Below, piece by piece: positions 47,201-55,716 of a stretch of DNA of 59,171 bases (position 1 is the first letter of the stretch; each line of letters begins with the position of its first letter). The stretch spans positions 1 through 59,171 of the forward strand of contig CAMACX010000015.1 in NCBI GenBank assembly GCA_945831575.1, read 5' to 3'. This DNA comes from an uncultured Mediterranea sp. (GTDB lineage: Bacteria; Bacteroidota; Bacteroidia; Bacteroidales; Bacteroidaceae). Position numbers and translations under genes: made by a program. The notes under the pieces were generated by a model that did not search any database, had not been told where the DNA came from, and worked only from the letters and a program-made list of their open reading frames with translations.

Positions 47201-48652
47201 ATGTGGTTTACAGCCGAGAATGTCCTCCTTGTGGGGTCTATACTGCTCTTTGTGAGCATCATGGTGAGCAAGACGGGTTACCGCTTTGGTGTGCCTGCGC
47301 TGCTGCTCTTCCTGGTGGTGGGTATGCTCTTTGGCAGCGACGGATTGGGTCTGCAGTTTCATAACGCCCGCGAGGCACAGTTTATCGGCATGGTGGCGCT
47401 GAGCGTCATCCTCTTCTCGGGTGGCATGGACACGAAGATGGCCGACATCAAGCCAGTGCTGGCGCAGGGCATCGTGCTCTCCACGGCCGGTGTGCTGCTC
47501 ACGGCGCTGCTCACAGGGCTCTTCATCTTCTGGCTCTCGGGGATGAGCTGGACCAACATCCACTTTGCCCTGCTGCCTTCGCTGCTGCTGGCGGCCACGA
47601 TGTCGAGCACCGACTCGGCCTCGGTATTTGCCATCCTGCGCTCGCAGAAGATGAACCTCAAGCACAACCTGCGACCCATGTTGGAGCTGGAGAGCGGATC
47701 CAACGACCCCATGGCCTACATGCTGACCATCGTGCTGATACAGTTCATCCAGTCGTCGGGCCTGGACACGGTCTCCATCCTGGGCTCGCTGGCGGTGCAA
47801 TTCCTGATAGGCGGTGCGTCGGGCTATCTGCTGGGCCGACTGGCGGTGTGGGTCATCAACCGGCTCAACATCGACAACCATGCCCTCTACCCCATCCTAC
47901 TGCTGTCGTTCGTCTTCTTCATCTTCTCCTTCACCGACCTGCTCAAGGGCAACGGCTACCTGGCGGTCTATCTGGCCGGCATGATGGTGGGCAACAGCAA
48001 GATAACCAACCGGCGGGAGATCTACACCTTCATGGACGGACTGTCGTGGCTCTTCCAGATCATCATGTTCCTCTGCCTGGGTCTGCTGGTCAATCCGCAC
48101 GAGATGCTGGAGGTGGCTGTGGTGGCGCTGCTGATTGGCCTCTTCATGATCGTGGTGGGCCGTCCGCTGAGCGTGTGGCTCTGCCTGCTGCCGTTTGGCA
48201 AGCGGGTGAATACGCGGAGCATGCTCTTCGTGTCGTGGGTGGGTCTGCGTGGTGCGGTGCCGATCATCTTCGCCACCTATCCCGTGGTGGCTGGTGTGGA
48301 GGGAGCATCGGTCATCTTCAATGTGGTGTTTTTCATCACGATTCTCTCGCTGGTGACGCAGGGCACCACCATCTCGCGTGTGGCCCGTGCGCTGGGGCTC
48401 TCCACCCCGATGCCCAAGACGGGCAATGACTTTGGCGTGGAGCTGCCCGAAGAGATTGACTCCGACCTGCGCGACATGACGGTGACCGCCGAACTGCTCC
48501 GCCGTGGTCCTACGCTCAAGGAGATGAATCTCCCCAAAGGCACGCTGGTGATGATCGTCAAGCGGGGCCAGGAGTACCTCATCCCCAACGGCACCCTCCA
48601 GCTCCGCGAAGGCGACAAGCTGCTGCTCATCTCAGAGAAGAGGAACGGATGA
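47201..48652 (+). CDS. potassium/proton antiporter (CPA1, CvrA/NhaP2-like)
   Basis: A 483-residue inner-membrane antiporter with about 12-13 helices. Conserved blocks are ILFSGGMDTKMADIKPVLAQ, the transport core SSTDSASVFAILRSQKM and LELESGSNDPMAYML. The C-terminal ~75 residues form a TrkA_C-like domain (LRDMTVTAELLRRGPTLKEM; LQLREGDKLLLISEK), likely sensing a ligand. This layout fits CvrA/NhaP2 K+/H+ antiporters; ion preference is inferred. It is transcribed alone. Confidence 0.92.
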   Translation: MWFTAENVLLVGSILLFVSIMVSKTGYRFGVPALLLFLVVGMLFGSDGLGLQFHNAREAQFIGMVALSVILFSGGMDTKMADIKPVLAQGIVLSTAGVLLTALLTGLFIFWLSGMSWTNIHFALLPSLLLAATMSSTDSASVFAILRSQKMNLKHNLRPMLELESGSNDPMAYMLTIVLIQFIQSSGLDTVSILGSLAVQFLIGGASGYLLGRLAVWVINRLNIDNHALYPILLLSFVFFIFSFTDLLKGNGYLAVYLAGMMVGNSKITNRREIYTFMDGLSWLFQIIMFLCLGLLVNPHEMLEVAVVALLIGLFMIVVGRPLSVWLCLLPFGKRVNTRSMLFVSWVGLRGAVPIIFATYPVVAGVEGASVIFNVVFFITILSLVTQGTTISRVARALGLSTPMPKTGNDFGVELPEEIDSDLRDMTVTAELLRRGPTLKEMNLPKGTLVMIVKRGQEYLIPNGTLQLREGDKLLLISEKRNG

Positions 48653-48653
48653 A

Positions 48654-48681
48654 TAGTGATTAGGGATTAGTGATTAGTGAT
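48654..48681. repeat. 7-bp tandem repeat (TAGTGAT family), site 1
   Basis: TAGTGAT, TAGGGAT, TAGTGAT, TAGTGAT stand end to end, starting one base after the antiporter stop codon; the run fades at TAGGAGG. A sister array lies at 52912-52953, also right after a stop codon. Confidence 0.85.
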
Positions 48682-48700
48682 TAGGAGGGGCAAAACGAAG

Positions 48701-48762
48701 GCCTCACTACAAGTTTACTACCTACATATATAATAAGGTGTAATCCTTGTAGTGAGGCTTTC
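48701..48762 (+). terminator. hairpin terminator after the antiporter
   Basis: GCCTCACTACAAG (48701-48713) pairs perfectly with CTTGTAGTGAGGC (48746-48758), 32-base loop, then TTTCT. Confidence 0.75.
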
Positions 48763-48813
48763 TATTTGATGGGATTGCTCAGTGACCAATGATTAACGAT
48801 AAAATAACAATAT

Positions 48814-48857
48814 AAAATCTGTGGTCATCAGTCCCAATCTGTGTCATCTGTGGTGCC
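48814..48857. repeat. CACAGAT-family intergenic repeat, site 1
   Basis: The stretch holds AAAATCTGTGGT, ATCAGTCCCAATCTGTG and TCATCTGTGGTGCC. It aligns with the right arm of the inverted repeat at 53096-53127 (ATCAGTnnCAATCTGTGnnnATCTGTGGT). It lies between the antiporter terminator and the DUF4301 stop. Confidence 0.7.
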
Positions 48858-48913
48858 ATGAAAACACCCACTTCTGTAGTGCCATAGCAGCAGCCACTTA
48901 TCCACTGACCGCG

Positions 48914-50437
48914 TTATTGATGCTGGTCGCGCAGGAGGTCGTTGACGGTCTTCACGGGGTTGAAGGTGGTGAGGGGTACCTCTACGAAGACCGTGTTCCA
49001 GTCGCTCATCGCACCGTTCCAGAGACCGGGGAGTTCGAGTGCCTTCAGCTCCTTGCCGTTCTTCGACTTGAAGGAGATGAAGCCCGTGGCCTTATCCACA
49101 TGCTTGAGCAGGTCAAACTTCTCGCCCTTGTAGTTGCGCACGGCGCATACCAGGTCCACGGGGTTGAAGTGAGTGCCCTTCTCAAACATCTCCTTCTTCA
49201 CGGGGTCGTTCATGTCAATCTGCGAGCTTTCCAGGATCTGCAGCGAGATGGTGCCATCGCTGTTGTATGCCAGGAACGGGCCACCACCGGGTTCGCCCAC
49301 ATTCTTCACCATACCGCATACGCGCATGGGGCGGTTGAGCTTCTTCTTCAGGTAGATCACCAGTTCGGCATCCTCCAGGTTCTTCACCTCGGGGTTCTTG
49401 CAGAAGAGTTGCTTCTGGGTAAACTGCAGGATCTCCATGAGCTGCTCCTGGGTGTATTTGCCGCTATCGAGCAGCTGCAGGTAGCCGAATGCCTTCTGCT
49501 GCAGGGCCACGAGCACGCCGGCTATCAGCTTCTTGTAGAGCACGGTATCGCCTTTGAGCTTGTCAGGTACCACGTTGTCGATATTCTTGATGAAGATGAT
49601 GTCGGCATCCAGGTCATTGAGGTTCTCGATGAGTGCGCCATGGCCACCGGGGCGGAAGAGCAGTTTGCCGTTGTCGTCGCGGAAGGGCTGGTTGTCCATC
49701 GTGCCGGCCACGGTGTCGGTGCTGGGCTTCTGCTCGCTGAAGGAGATCTGGTACTCCACGCCGTACTTCTTGGCATAGAGGGCTGCCTTCTCATCGACCA
49801 GGGCCTGGAAGAGGGCACGGTGCTCGGGCGATACGGTGAAGTGTACGTTGACCTTGCCGTTACGGTTGGCCGCATAGAGTGCGCCCTCCACGAGGTGCTC
49901 TTCCAGGGGTGTGCGGCTGCCCTCCTCATAGCGGTGGAACTTGAGCAGTCCCTTGGGCAGTGCGCCGTAGTTGAGCCCTGCGCTCTCCAGCAGGTTGGCC
50001 ACCACGCGCTTGTAAGCCCCTGCGGCAATCAGGTCGAGGATGCCCTTGCCCTCATTCTTGACGCAGGTGGCGTCGAGGTCAGCGAAGAAGGCGAAGCGCT
50101 CCACCTTCTCGAAGAAGGTCTTCTCAAACGGGGTGGTCGGCACGTCGTAGTCGGCTCCGAGGAACTCGAAGAGATTCTTGAACATGCGGCTTGCTGCACC
50201 CGATGCGGGTACGAACTTCACCACTTTCTTGTCGGTCTGTGTGTAGCTTTCCCAGGCGTTCTGATAGGCCTTCTGCTCGTCGGGAGTGAGGGCCAGCACG
50301 CCGTTGTCCACGGAGGCAGCAGCGTGGAGCTTCAGATAGGGAAAGCCTGTCTCAAAACAGGTCAGTTGGTCAGCAATTTGCTGTTCGGAAATGCCTTTTT
50401 TTTGCAGCAATTCCAGGTCTTGTTGAGTTAGCATCAT
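48914..50437 (-). CDS. DUF4301 protein, nucleotidyltransferase-like
   Basis: A ~508-residue cytoplasmic protein of the Bacteroidetes DUF4301 family. Around residues 74-88 it reads KFVPASGAASRMFK, like the GxGxRM nucleotide loop of sugar nucleotidyltransferases. Later RPGGHGALIENLN and ADIIFIKNIDNVVPD look like the G-H-G and acidic metal site of UTP-sugar enzymes. Function is unproven, and the match rests on motifs that I see by eye. Starts at 50437 or 50434 (two adjacent ATGs) are preferred to the open frame from 50599, since a full promoter lies just upstream. Confidence 0.85.
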   Translation of the reverse strand: MMLTQQDLELLQKKGISEQQIADQLTCFETGFPYLKLHAAASVDNGVLALTPDEQKAYQNAWESYTQTDKKVVKFVPASGAASRMFKNLFEFLGADYDVPTTPFEKTFFEKVERFAFFADLDATCVKNEGKGILDLIAAGAYKRVVANLLESAGLNYGALPKGLLKFHRYEEGSRTPLEEHLVEGALYAANRNGKVNVHFTVSPEHRALFQALVDEKAALYAKKYGVEYQISFSEQKPSTDTVAGTMDNQPFRDDNGKLLFRPGGHGALIENLNDLDADIIFIKNIDNVVPDKLKGDTVLYKKLIAGVLVALQQKAFGYLQLLDSGKYTQEQLMEILQFTQKQLFCKNPEVKNLEDAELVIYLKKKLNRPMRVCGMVKNVGEPGGGPFLAYNSDGTISLQILESSQIDMNDPVKKEMFEKGTHFNPVDLVCAVRNYKGEKFDLLKHVDKATGFISFKSKNGKELKALELPGLWNGAMSDWNTVFVEVPLTTFNPVKTVNDLLRDQHQ

Positions 50438-50462
50438 AGTATCATTATTAATAATTGATGCC

Positions 50463-50495
50463 CAAAAATACAAATTTATTTGGAAATACGCCAAA
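50463..50495 (-). promoter_or_regulatory. complete Bacteroides-type promoter for the DUF4301 gene
   Basis: On the minus strand: TTTG (50492-50495), 21-base spacer, TATTTTTG (50463-50470), about 25 bases before the ATG. A second match, TAAATTTG (50471-50478), lies next to it. Confidence 0.7.
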
Positions 50496-50660
50496 AAAAG
50501 AAAGAAAAAACATATCTTTACCGCGAAAATTGGGCCGAATGATACAAAAACGGCCTGTTTACCGTACAAAAACGGCATGAATCGGAAAGTAAATGACACA
50601 TGAATCGGAAGATAATTGCCGCATGGATTGAATACAAAAACGACTTAGATTATATAGATT

Positions 50661-52910
50661 ATGGAGACTAAGACAGACCTGATAACCCCTTTCCTGACAG
50701 CCGGTGAGCGGCAGCAGCTCTTTGCCCTCTACCGCCGGCTGCTGCGCCTCTCGGGGGACGCACTGCAACCCGGCGACTGCCACAAGCTGAGGCAGACGCT
50801 GCAACGCACGGTGGAGAGCGGGCTGGTGGGGCGTGACCTCTTCGGACTCAATCCCATCATCAAAGACATGCAGACGGCGGTCATCGTGGCCGACGAGATA
50901 GGGATGCGGCGCGCATCGATACTGGGCGTGATGCTGCACGACTCGGTGCGCACGGGACTGCTCACTACGCAGGAGGTGGCGCAGCAGTATGGCGACGACG
51001 TGGCGGGCATCGTACACGGGCTCATCCGCGTGCAGGAGCTCTACACCAAGAGCCCCGCCGTGGAGAGCGAGAACTTCCGCAACCTGCTCCTATCCTTTGC
51101 CGAGGACGTGCGGGTCATCCTCATCATGATAGCCAACCGCGTCAACCTGATGCGCCAGATCAAGGAGGCTGCCAACGAGGAGGCCCGTCTGCAGGTGGCT
51201 GGTGAGGCAGCCTACCTCTACGCCCCGCTGGCCCACAAACTGGGCCTCTACAAGCTGAAGTCGGAGCTGGAGGACCTCTCGCTCAAATATACCGAGCACG
51301 ACGTGTATTACCACATCAAGGGGAAGCTCAACGAGACCAAGGCCTCGCGCGACCGCTACATCGCCGCCTTCATCGGACCCATCGAGCAGAAGCTGCGTGA
51401 GGCGGGGCTGCGCTTCCACATCAAGGGGCGCACCAAGAGCATCCACTCCATCTACCAGAAGATGAAGAAGCAGAAGTGCGCCTTCGAGGGGGTGTATGAC
51501 CTCTTCGCCATCCGCGTGATCCTCGACTCGGCTCCCGAGAAGGAGAAGCAGGAGTGCTGGCAGGTGTATAGCATCGTGACCGACATGTACCAGCCCAACC
51601 CCAAGCGGCTGCGCGACTGGCTCTCGGTGCCCAAAAGCAACGGCTACGAGTCGCTCCACATCACCGTGATGGGCCCTGAGGGCAAATGGGTGGAGGTGCA
51701 GATACGCACGGAGCGGATGGACGAGATCGCCGAGCGCGGTCTGGCTGCCCACTGGCGCTACAAGGGGGTGAAGGGTGAGAGCGGACTGGATGAGTGGCTC
51801 ACCTCGGTGCGCGAAGCGCTGGAGAGCAACGATGCCCAGGGGCTGGAGGCGATGGACCAGTTCAAGATGGACCTCTACGAGGACGAGGTGTTCGTCTTCA
51901 CCCCCAAGGGGGACCTCTTCAAGCTGGCCAAGGGAAGCACGGTGCTCGACTTCGCCTTTGCCATCCACAGCCGCGTGGGGTGCCGCTGCATCGGGGCGAA
52001 GGTCAACGGCCGCAATGTGCCGCTGAGGCAGAAGCTGCAGAGCGGCGACCAGGTGGAGATCGTGACGAGCAACACGCAGACCCCCAAGCAGGACTGGCTC
52101 AACATCGTCACCACCTCCAAGGCCCGCACCAAGATACGCCAGGCCCTCAAGGAGATTGCGGCCAAGCAGTATGCCTTTGCCAAGGAGACGCTGGAGCGCA
52201 AGTTCAAGAACCGCAAGATAGAGTACGATGAGTCCACGATGATGCGGCTCATCAAGCGCATGGGCTACAAGGTGGTGACCGACTTCTACCAGGCCATCGC
52301 CGACGAGACGCTCGATGTCAACCTCATCATCGACCGCTACCTGGAGCAGCAGCGCCGCGAGAGCGACAACAACCACGACGACATCGTCTATCGCAGCGCC
52401 GAGGGGTACAACCTGGCCCCGACTGACGAGGCCGCAACGGCCACGCGCGAGGATGTGCTGGTGATTGACCAGAACCTAAAGGGCATCGACTTCACGCTGG
52501 CCCGCTGCTGTTCACCCATCTACGGCGACGACGTGTTTGGCTTCGTGAGCGTGACGGGTGGCATCAAGATCCACCGCTGCGACTGTCCCAACGCCACCGA
52601 CCTGCGCACGCGCTTCGGCTACCGCATCGTCAAGGCCCGCTGGGCCGGCAAGGGCGGTGCCGGCATACAGTACCCCGTCAACCTGCGCGTGGTGGGTCAT
52701 GACGACATCGGCATCGTGACCAACCTCACCTCCATCATCTCCAAGGAGAGCGGCATCACGCTGCGTGGCATCGCCATCGACTCCAACGACGGCCTCTTTG
52801 CCGGCACCCTCACCATCATGGTCGATAACACGGCCCACCTGGAGACGCTGGTCAAGAAGCTGCGCACCGTCAAGGGAGTCAAGCAGGTGGAGCGCAACAA
52901 TGTCAAATGA
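50661..52910 (+). CDS. long RelA/SpoT homologue, hydrolase site degenerate
   Basis: A 749-residue RSH protein: HD domain (~50-200), (p)ppGpp synthetase (~255-370), TGS (~415-480: VFTPKGDLFKLAKGSTVLDF), helical and zinc-finger-like region, ACT domain (~675-749). The synthetase keeps GRTKSIHSIYQKM, RLRDWLSVPKSNGYESLH and the glutamate in EVQIRT. In the HD domain His93-Asp94 remain, but the ED pair after them is Arg97-Thr98, the ADR aspartate is Asn159 (IANRV) and no HP motif is seen before it. Hydrolysis is therefore probably lost and synthesis kept. Start is an ATG at 50661. Confidence 0.92.
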   Translation: METKTDLITPFLTAGERQQLFALYRRLLRLSGDALQPGDCHKLRQTLQRTVESGLVGRDLFGLNPIIKDMQTAVIVADEIGMRRASILGVMLHDSVRTGLLTTQEVAQQYGDDVAGIVHGLIRVQELYTKSPAVESENFRNLLLSFAEDVRVILIMIANRVNLMRQIKEAANEEARLQVAGEAAYLYAPLAHKLGLYKLKSELEDLSLKYTEHDVYYHIKGKLNETKASRDRYIAAFIGPIEQKLREAGLRFHIKGRTKSIHSIYQKMKKQKCAFEGVYDLFAIRVILDSAPEKEKQECWQVYSIVTDMYQPNPKRLRDWLSVPKSNGYESLHITVMGPEGKWVEVQIRTERMDEIAERGLAAHWRYKGVKGESGLDEWLTSVREALESNDAQGLEAMDQFKMDLYEDEVFVFTPKGDLFKLAKGSTVLDFAFAIHSRVGCRCIGAKVNGRNVPLRQKLQSGDQVEIVTSNTQTPKQDWLNIVTTSKARTKIRQALKEIAAKQYAFAKETLERKFKNRKIEYDESTMMRLIKRMGYKVVTDFYQAIADETLDVNLIIDRYLEQQRRESDNNHDDIVYRSAEGYNLAPTDEAATATREDVLVIDQNLKGIDFTLARCCSPIYGDDVFGFVSVTGGIKIHRCDCPNATDLRTRFGYRIVKARWAGKGGAGIQYPVNLRVVGHDDIGIVTNLTSIISKESGITLRGIAIDSNDGLFAGTLTIMVDNTAHLETLVKKLRTVKGVKQVERNNVK

Positions 52911-52911
52911 A

Positions 52912-52953
52912 TGGTGATTGGTGATTAGGGATTAGTGTTTAGTGATTAGGGAT
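52912..52953. repeat. 7-bp tandem repeat (TAGTGAT family), site 2
   Basis: Six units in a row: TGGTGAT, TGGTGAT, TAGGGAT, TAGTGTT, TAGTGAT, TAGGGAT, starting right after the stop codon of the RSH gene. It has the same word as 48654-48681 and is likewise followed by a CACAGAT-family element. Confidence 0.85.
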
Positions 52954-52957
52954 TAGG

Positions 52958-53125
52958 AACCACAGATTTTCACGGATGGTACGGGATTTTCACAGATTAT
53001 CTCTTTTTCATGGTTGATGAGAGTAATCTTTTTCCCCTATCCTATCGTTTATAATAGGTAATGATTTGAGTTAACAGAATGTATTATCTGTGCGTATCAG
53101 TAGCAATCTGTGAAAATCTGTGGTT
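52958..53125. repeat. inverted-repeat element (CACAGAT family), site 2
   Basis: AACCACAGATTTTCAC (52958-52973) and GTGAAAATCTGTGGTT (53110-53125) are perfect 16-bp inverted copies enclosing 136 bp. Inner parts are partly complementary too (CACAGATTAT/ATTATCTGTG). It has no coding capacity, so it resembles a palindromic or MITE-like element. The right arm aligns to the repeat at 48814-48857. Confidence 0.8.
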
Positions 53126-53178
53126 GCACTTGTAGCTTGTAGCTCGTAGCTAAAAAAACAGCTTGTAACTAAAAAAAG

Positions 53179-53523
53179 ATGAAAGAACTCCGAAGTTTCT
53201 ATTACGCCCTGCGGGGCATCGGGCATGGGGTGAAGCGCGAACGGCACATGCGCTTTCACCTTATAGCTGCCCTGGCAGTGGTATGTGCCGGATTCTGGCT
53301 GGGTATCAGCCGCATGGAGTGGTGCCTCGTGATGGTCTGCATAGGCAGCGTGATGGGTGCCGAACTCTTCAACACGGCCATCGAACGGCTCACAGACCTC
53401 GCCTCACCGGGCCGCCATCCCCTGGCCGGACAGGCCAAGGACGTAGCCGCAGGGGCCGTGCTCGTCATCTCCATCGCCGCCGCCATCGTGGGGGCACTCG
53501 TATATATACCTTATATAATATAG
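53179..53523 (+). CDS. dgkA: diacylglycerol kinase family protein
   Basis: A 114-residue trimeric-type membrane kinase with three helices. The family block AELFNTAIERLTDLASPGRH carries the catalytic Glu, and AGQAKDVAAGAVLVISIAAA the last helix. It is more likely an undecaprenol or diacylglycerol kinase in lipid recycling; which of the two cannot be told. It sits between the intergenic repeats and the convergent yaaA. Confidence 0.9.
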   Translation: MKELRSFYYALRGIGHGVKRERHMRFHLIAALAVVCAGFWLGISRMEWCLVMVCIGSVMGAELFNTAIERLTDLASPGRHPLAGQAKDVAAGAVLVISIAAAIVGALVYIPYII

Positions 53524-53536
53524 GTGCCTCCGGGCC

Positions 53537-54295
53537 TCAGTCATCCTCACGCACGAAGTGGGAGTATGCGGGATCGCCAAGCGTGGGGGCGTAGCAGAAA
53601 CCCTCGTGACTGAAGGCCTGCAGCTCGTGGGGCAACATGAGCTGCTGCTGGAGGATGAAGCGTGTCATAGCCCCACGGCAGCTCTTGGCCCACACGGCCT
53701 GCATCCGCAGCCGTCCGCCCTTGCGCACGTAGAAGAGGGGCTGCACCACGCGTACCTCGCTGCAGACGCGCTTCCAGTCGAAGAGCTGCTCGTACTCCGC
53801 CGTGGAGAGGTGGATGAGCACGCCGTCGTCAGCCTTCACGCTGTCGATGAGCCGCTGCGTGAGGCGCTCCCGCCAGAAGAGGGGGATAGGCCTGTCGTCC
53901 GTGGCCTCCAGCCTGACGCAATGCTCCATGCGGTAGGGCACGATGCCATCCATGGGACGGAGCAAGCCGTAGAGGAAACAGGTGATCCAGAGGTGCTGCT
54001 GACCGAAGCGGAGTGCATCCTCAGTGAGGCTCTCGGCCCGCAGGTGCTTGTAGGCCTGTCCGTTGTAAGCCAGCAGGGCCGGCATCCTGGGTGCGGCGGC
54101 CCACTCCCTGTAGCGCAGGCGGTTGGCAGCCGCCAGGGAGAGGCTGCAATCCAGCTGACGGGCCAGTTCAGCGCTCTCCATCCGTCCCATCTCCGCCGCC
54201 AGCAGGTCGGCTTCGGCCTGGTACAGCGGCACACTCCAGGGCTCGCACTCCACGCGCTCCCTCATGATCTTGGCATTGGCTAACAGTATCTGCAT
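53537..54295 (-). CDS. yaaA: peroxide stress protein YaaA (DUF328)
   Basis: A 252-residue member of the YaaA/DUF328 family. It begins MQILLANAKIMRERV and contains LLAYNGQAYKHL, FLYGLLRPMDGIVPYRME (family signature) and LIHLSTAEYEQLFDW. In E. coli YaaA limits intracellular iron and damage during hydrogen peroxide stress. It is transcribed alone and converges on dgkA. Confidence 0.92.
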   Translation of the reverse strand: MQILLANAKIMRERVECEPWSVPLYQAEADLLAAEMGRMESAELARQLDCSLSLAAANRLRYREWAAAPRMPALLAYNGQAYKHLRAESLTEDALRFGQQHLWITCFLYGLLRPMDGIVPYRMEHCVRLEATDDRPIPLFWRERLTQRLIDSVKADDGVLIHLSTAEYEQLFDWKRVCSEVRVVQPLFYVRKGGRLRMQAVWAKSCRGAMTRFILQQQLMLPHELQAFSHEGFCYAPTLGDPAYSHFVREDD

Positions 54296-54327
54296 CGCTA
54301 TTTTGACAACTATTCTATTTACATGGG

Positions 54328-54335
54328 CAAAAGTA
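54328..54335 (-). promoter_or_regulatory. -7 element (TACTTTTG) for yaaA
   Basis: Minus-strand TAnnTTTG match 33 bases before the ATG; no -33 match. Confidence 0.45.
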
Positions 54336-54395
54336 CGGCATTTTTTTCAGAAGCCCGTCACTTTTGCGCCGATAATTGATTGACCAGGATTAAAA

Positions 54396-54427
54396 TTTGT
54401 GCAACTAGATTATTCTCCTTACCTTTG
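54396..54427 (+). promoter_or_regulatory. complete Bacteroides-type promoter for the porin
   Basis: TTTG at 54396-54399, 20-base spacer, TACCTTTG at 54420-54427. The leader to the ATG at 54562 is long (134 bases), leaving room for regulation. Confidence 0.8.
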
Positions 54428-54523
54428 CGGCCATTCTAACCCAAAAAACAACCAGGTAGAGCATCCAACGTAATAGGACGAATCATGAATAGAGCAGAAA
54501 ATGAATTGACATCATGAATCATT

Positions 54524-54563
54524 GGAAAAGAATAACGAATAATAGGAAAGCATAACGAATAAT
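54524..54563. repeat. near-direct repeat across the porin start site
   Basis: GGAAAAGAATAACGAATAAT (54524-54543) and GGAAAGCATAACGAATAAT (54545-54563) differ by one deletion and one base. The second copy runs into the ATG, so each copy brings a GGAAA ribosome-site-like word. Confidence 0.6.
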
Positions 54564-55644
54564 GGACAAAAACACCATGAATAATCTGACGAATCAAGCA
54601 ATGAGAAATGGGCTGTTGCGGTGGGGCATGTCGGCCCTGCTGCTGTGTGGGGGCATGACGCTCCACGCCGAGGGAGACAACGTGATACCGACCATCCAGG
54701 TAGGCCAGAGCACCCTCAAGGTGATGGGTTATGCGCAGAGCACCTACACCGTGCAACATCAGGACGAGGAGACGAAGAACGCCCTGGAGATGCAGCGCTT
54801 CATCGTGATGGCCGATGCCCGCATCACCGACAAGGTCAGCTTCTGGCTGATGTACGACTTCTCCACCAGCAAGATGCACGAGTACTACGCGCAGTACGCC
54901 TTCTCCCCGGCCCTCAAGCTGCGCATCGGTCAGTACAAGCAACCCTTCACGATGGAGAGCCTGCTTCCCCCTACCCTCGTCAGCAACATCGGCCTGGATG
55001 AGAGCGTGGCCTTCATGGCCGGCATCTGGGGCGACCTCTGCTGGGGTGCCGGGCGCGTGGGGCGCGACTTGGGCGTCATGCTCACGGGAGACCTCTGGCC
55101 CAGGGAGGGAAAGCCGCTCCTCAACTACAGCATCGGCGTATTCAACGGCGCGGGGATGAACCAGAAGGAGAACAACAACCAGAAGGACCTCATCGGTCAG
55201 GTCAACCTCATGCCGCTATCCGGGACCACCTTCAGCGCCTCCTTCATCCTCGGCACGGCACAGGCCCAGGCCGCCTCGCCCTACGGCCGCTTTGCCCAGG
55301 GAGACAACTACAAACGCAACCGTCTGAGCGTGGGTGCCGACCACAAGAACGCCCTCTTCTGCCTCCGCACGGAGGCGATGTGGGGCAACGACGGCGGGAC
55401 GAAGAGCATGGGCTGGTATGCCAACGCCGAGATTAACCTGACCAAGCGCCTCGACCTAGTGGCCAACTACGACTACCTCAAGCGCAACCTCGACCTGTCC
55501 GACTCCTCCACGCAGACCCTCATCGGCGGCCTGCAATACTGGGTCTATAAGCAATGCTGCGTGCGCAGCCAGTTTGTCTATAAGGACCCCAGATCCGGAG
55601 CCTCCACCAAGATGTGGGTCACCCAGTTCCAGATAGCCTTCTGA
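54562..55644 (+). CDS. phosphate-selective-type outer-membrane porin (OprO/OprP family)
   Basis: A 360-residue porin. A signal peptide ends near MTLHAEG, and internal ATGs (M6, M14) would give the same mature protein. The barrel shows alternating hydrophobic strands such as VSFWLMYDFSTSKMHEYYAQ and LRIGQYKQPFTMESLLPP (porin family hallmark), GRDLGVMLTGDLW, and it ends in IAF with a terminal phenylalanine, as Bam-assembled barrels do. Substrate not determined. It has its own strong promoter, and SBF transport follows after 72 bases. Confidence 0.9.
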   Translation: MDKNTMNNLTNQAMRNGLLRWGMSALLLCGGMTLHAEGDNVIPTIQVGQSTLKVMGYAQSTYTVQHQDEETKNALEMQRFIVMADARITDKVSFWLMYDFSTSKMHEYYAQYAFSPALKLRIGQYKQPFTMESLLPPTLVSNIGLDESVAFMAGIWGDLCWGAGRVGRDLGVMLTGDLWPREGKPLLNYSIGVFNGAGMNQKENNNQKDLIGQVNLMPLSGTTFSASFILGTAQAQAASPYGRFAQGDNYKRNRLSVGADHKNALFCLRTEAMWGNDGGTKSMGWYANAEINLTKRLDLVANYDYLKRNLDLSDSSTQTLIGGLQYWVYKQCCVRSQFVYKDPRSGASTKMWVTQFQIAF

Positions 55645-55669
55645 TCCGACGGCCAATTATTACATTGGA

Positions 55670-55712
55670 AATTATAAATTATAAATTATAAATTGAAAAT
55701 TATAAATTGAAA
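55670..55712. repeat. AT-rich heptamer repeat ATTATAA
   Basis: ATTATAA repeats in a run, then ATTGAAA-type units, forming an AT-rich leader in front of the SBF gene. No gene content. Confidence 0.6.
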
Positions 55713-55716
55713 AGAA

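Noticed and set aside
48821..50431. Plus-strand open frame of 536 codons opposite DUF4301.
   Set aside because: Shadow of the DUF4301 gene, with leucine/glutamate/valine-rich composition and no motif.
51090..52376. Minus-strand open frame of 428 codons inside the RSH gene.
   Set aside because: Shadow of a clear RelA/SpoT protein.
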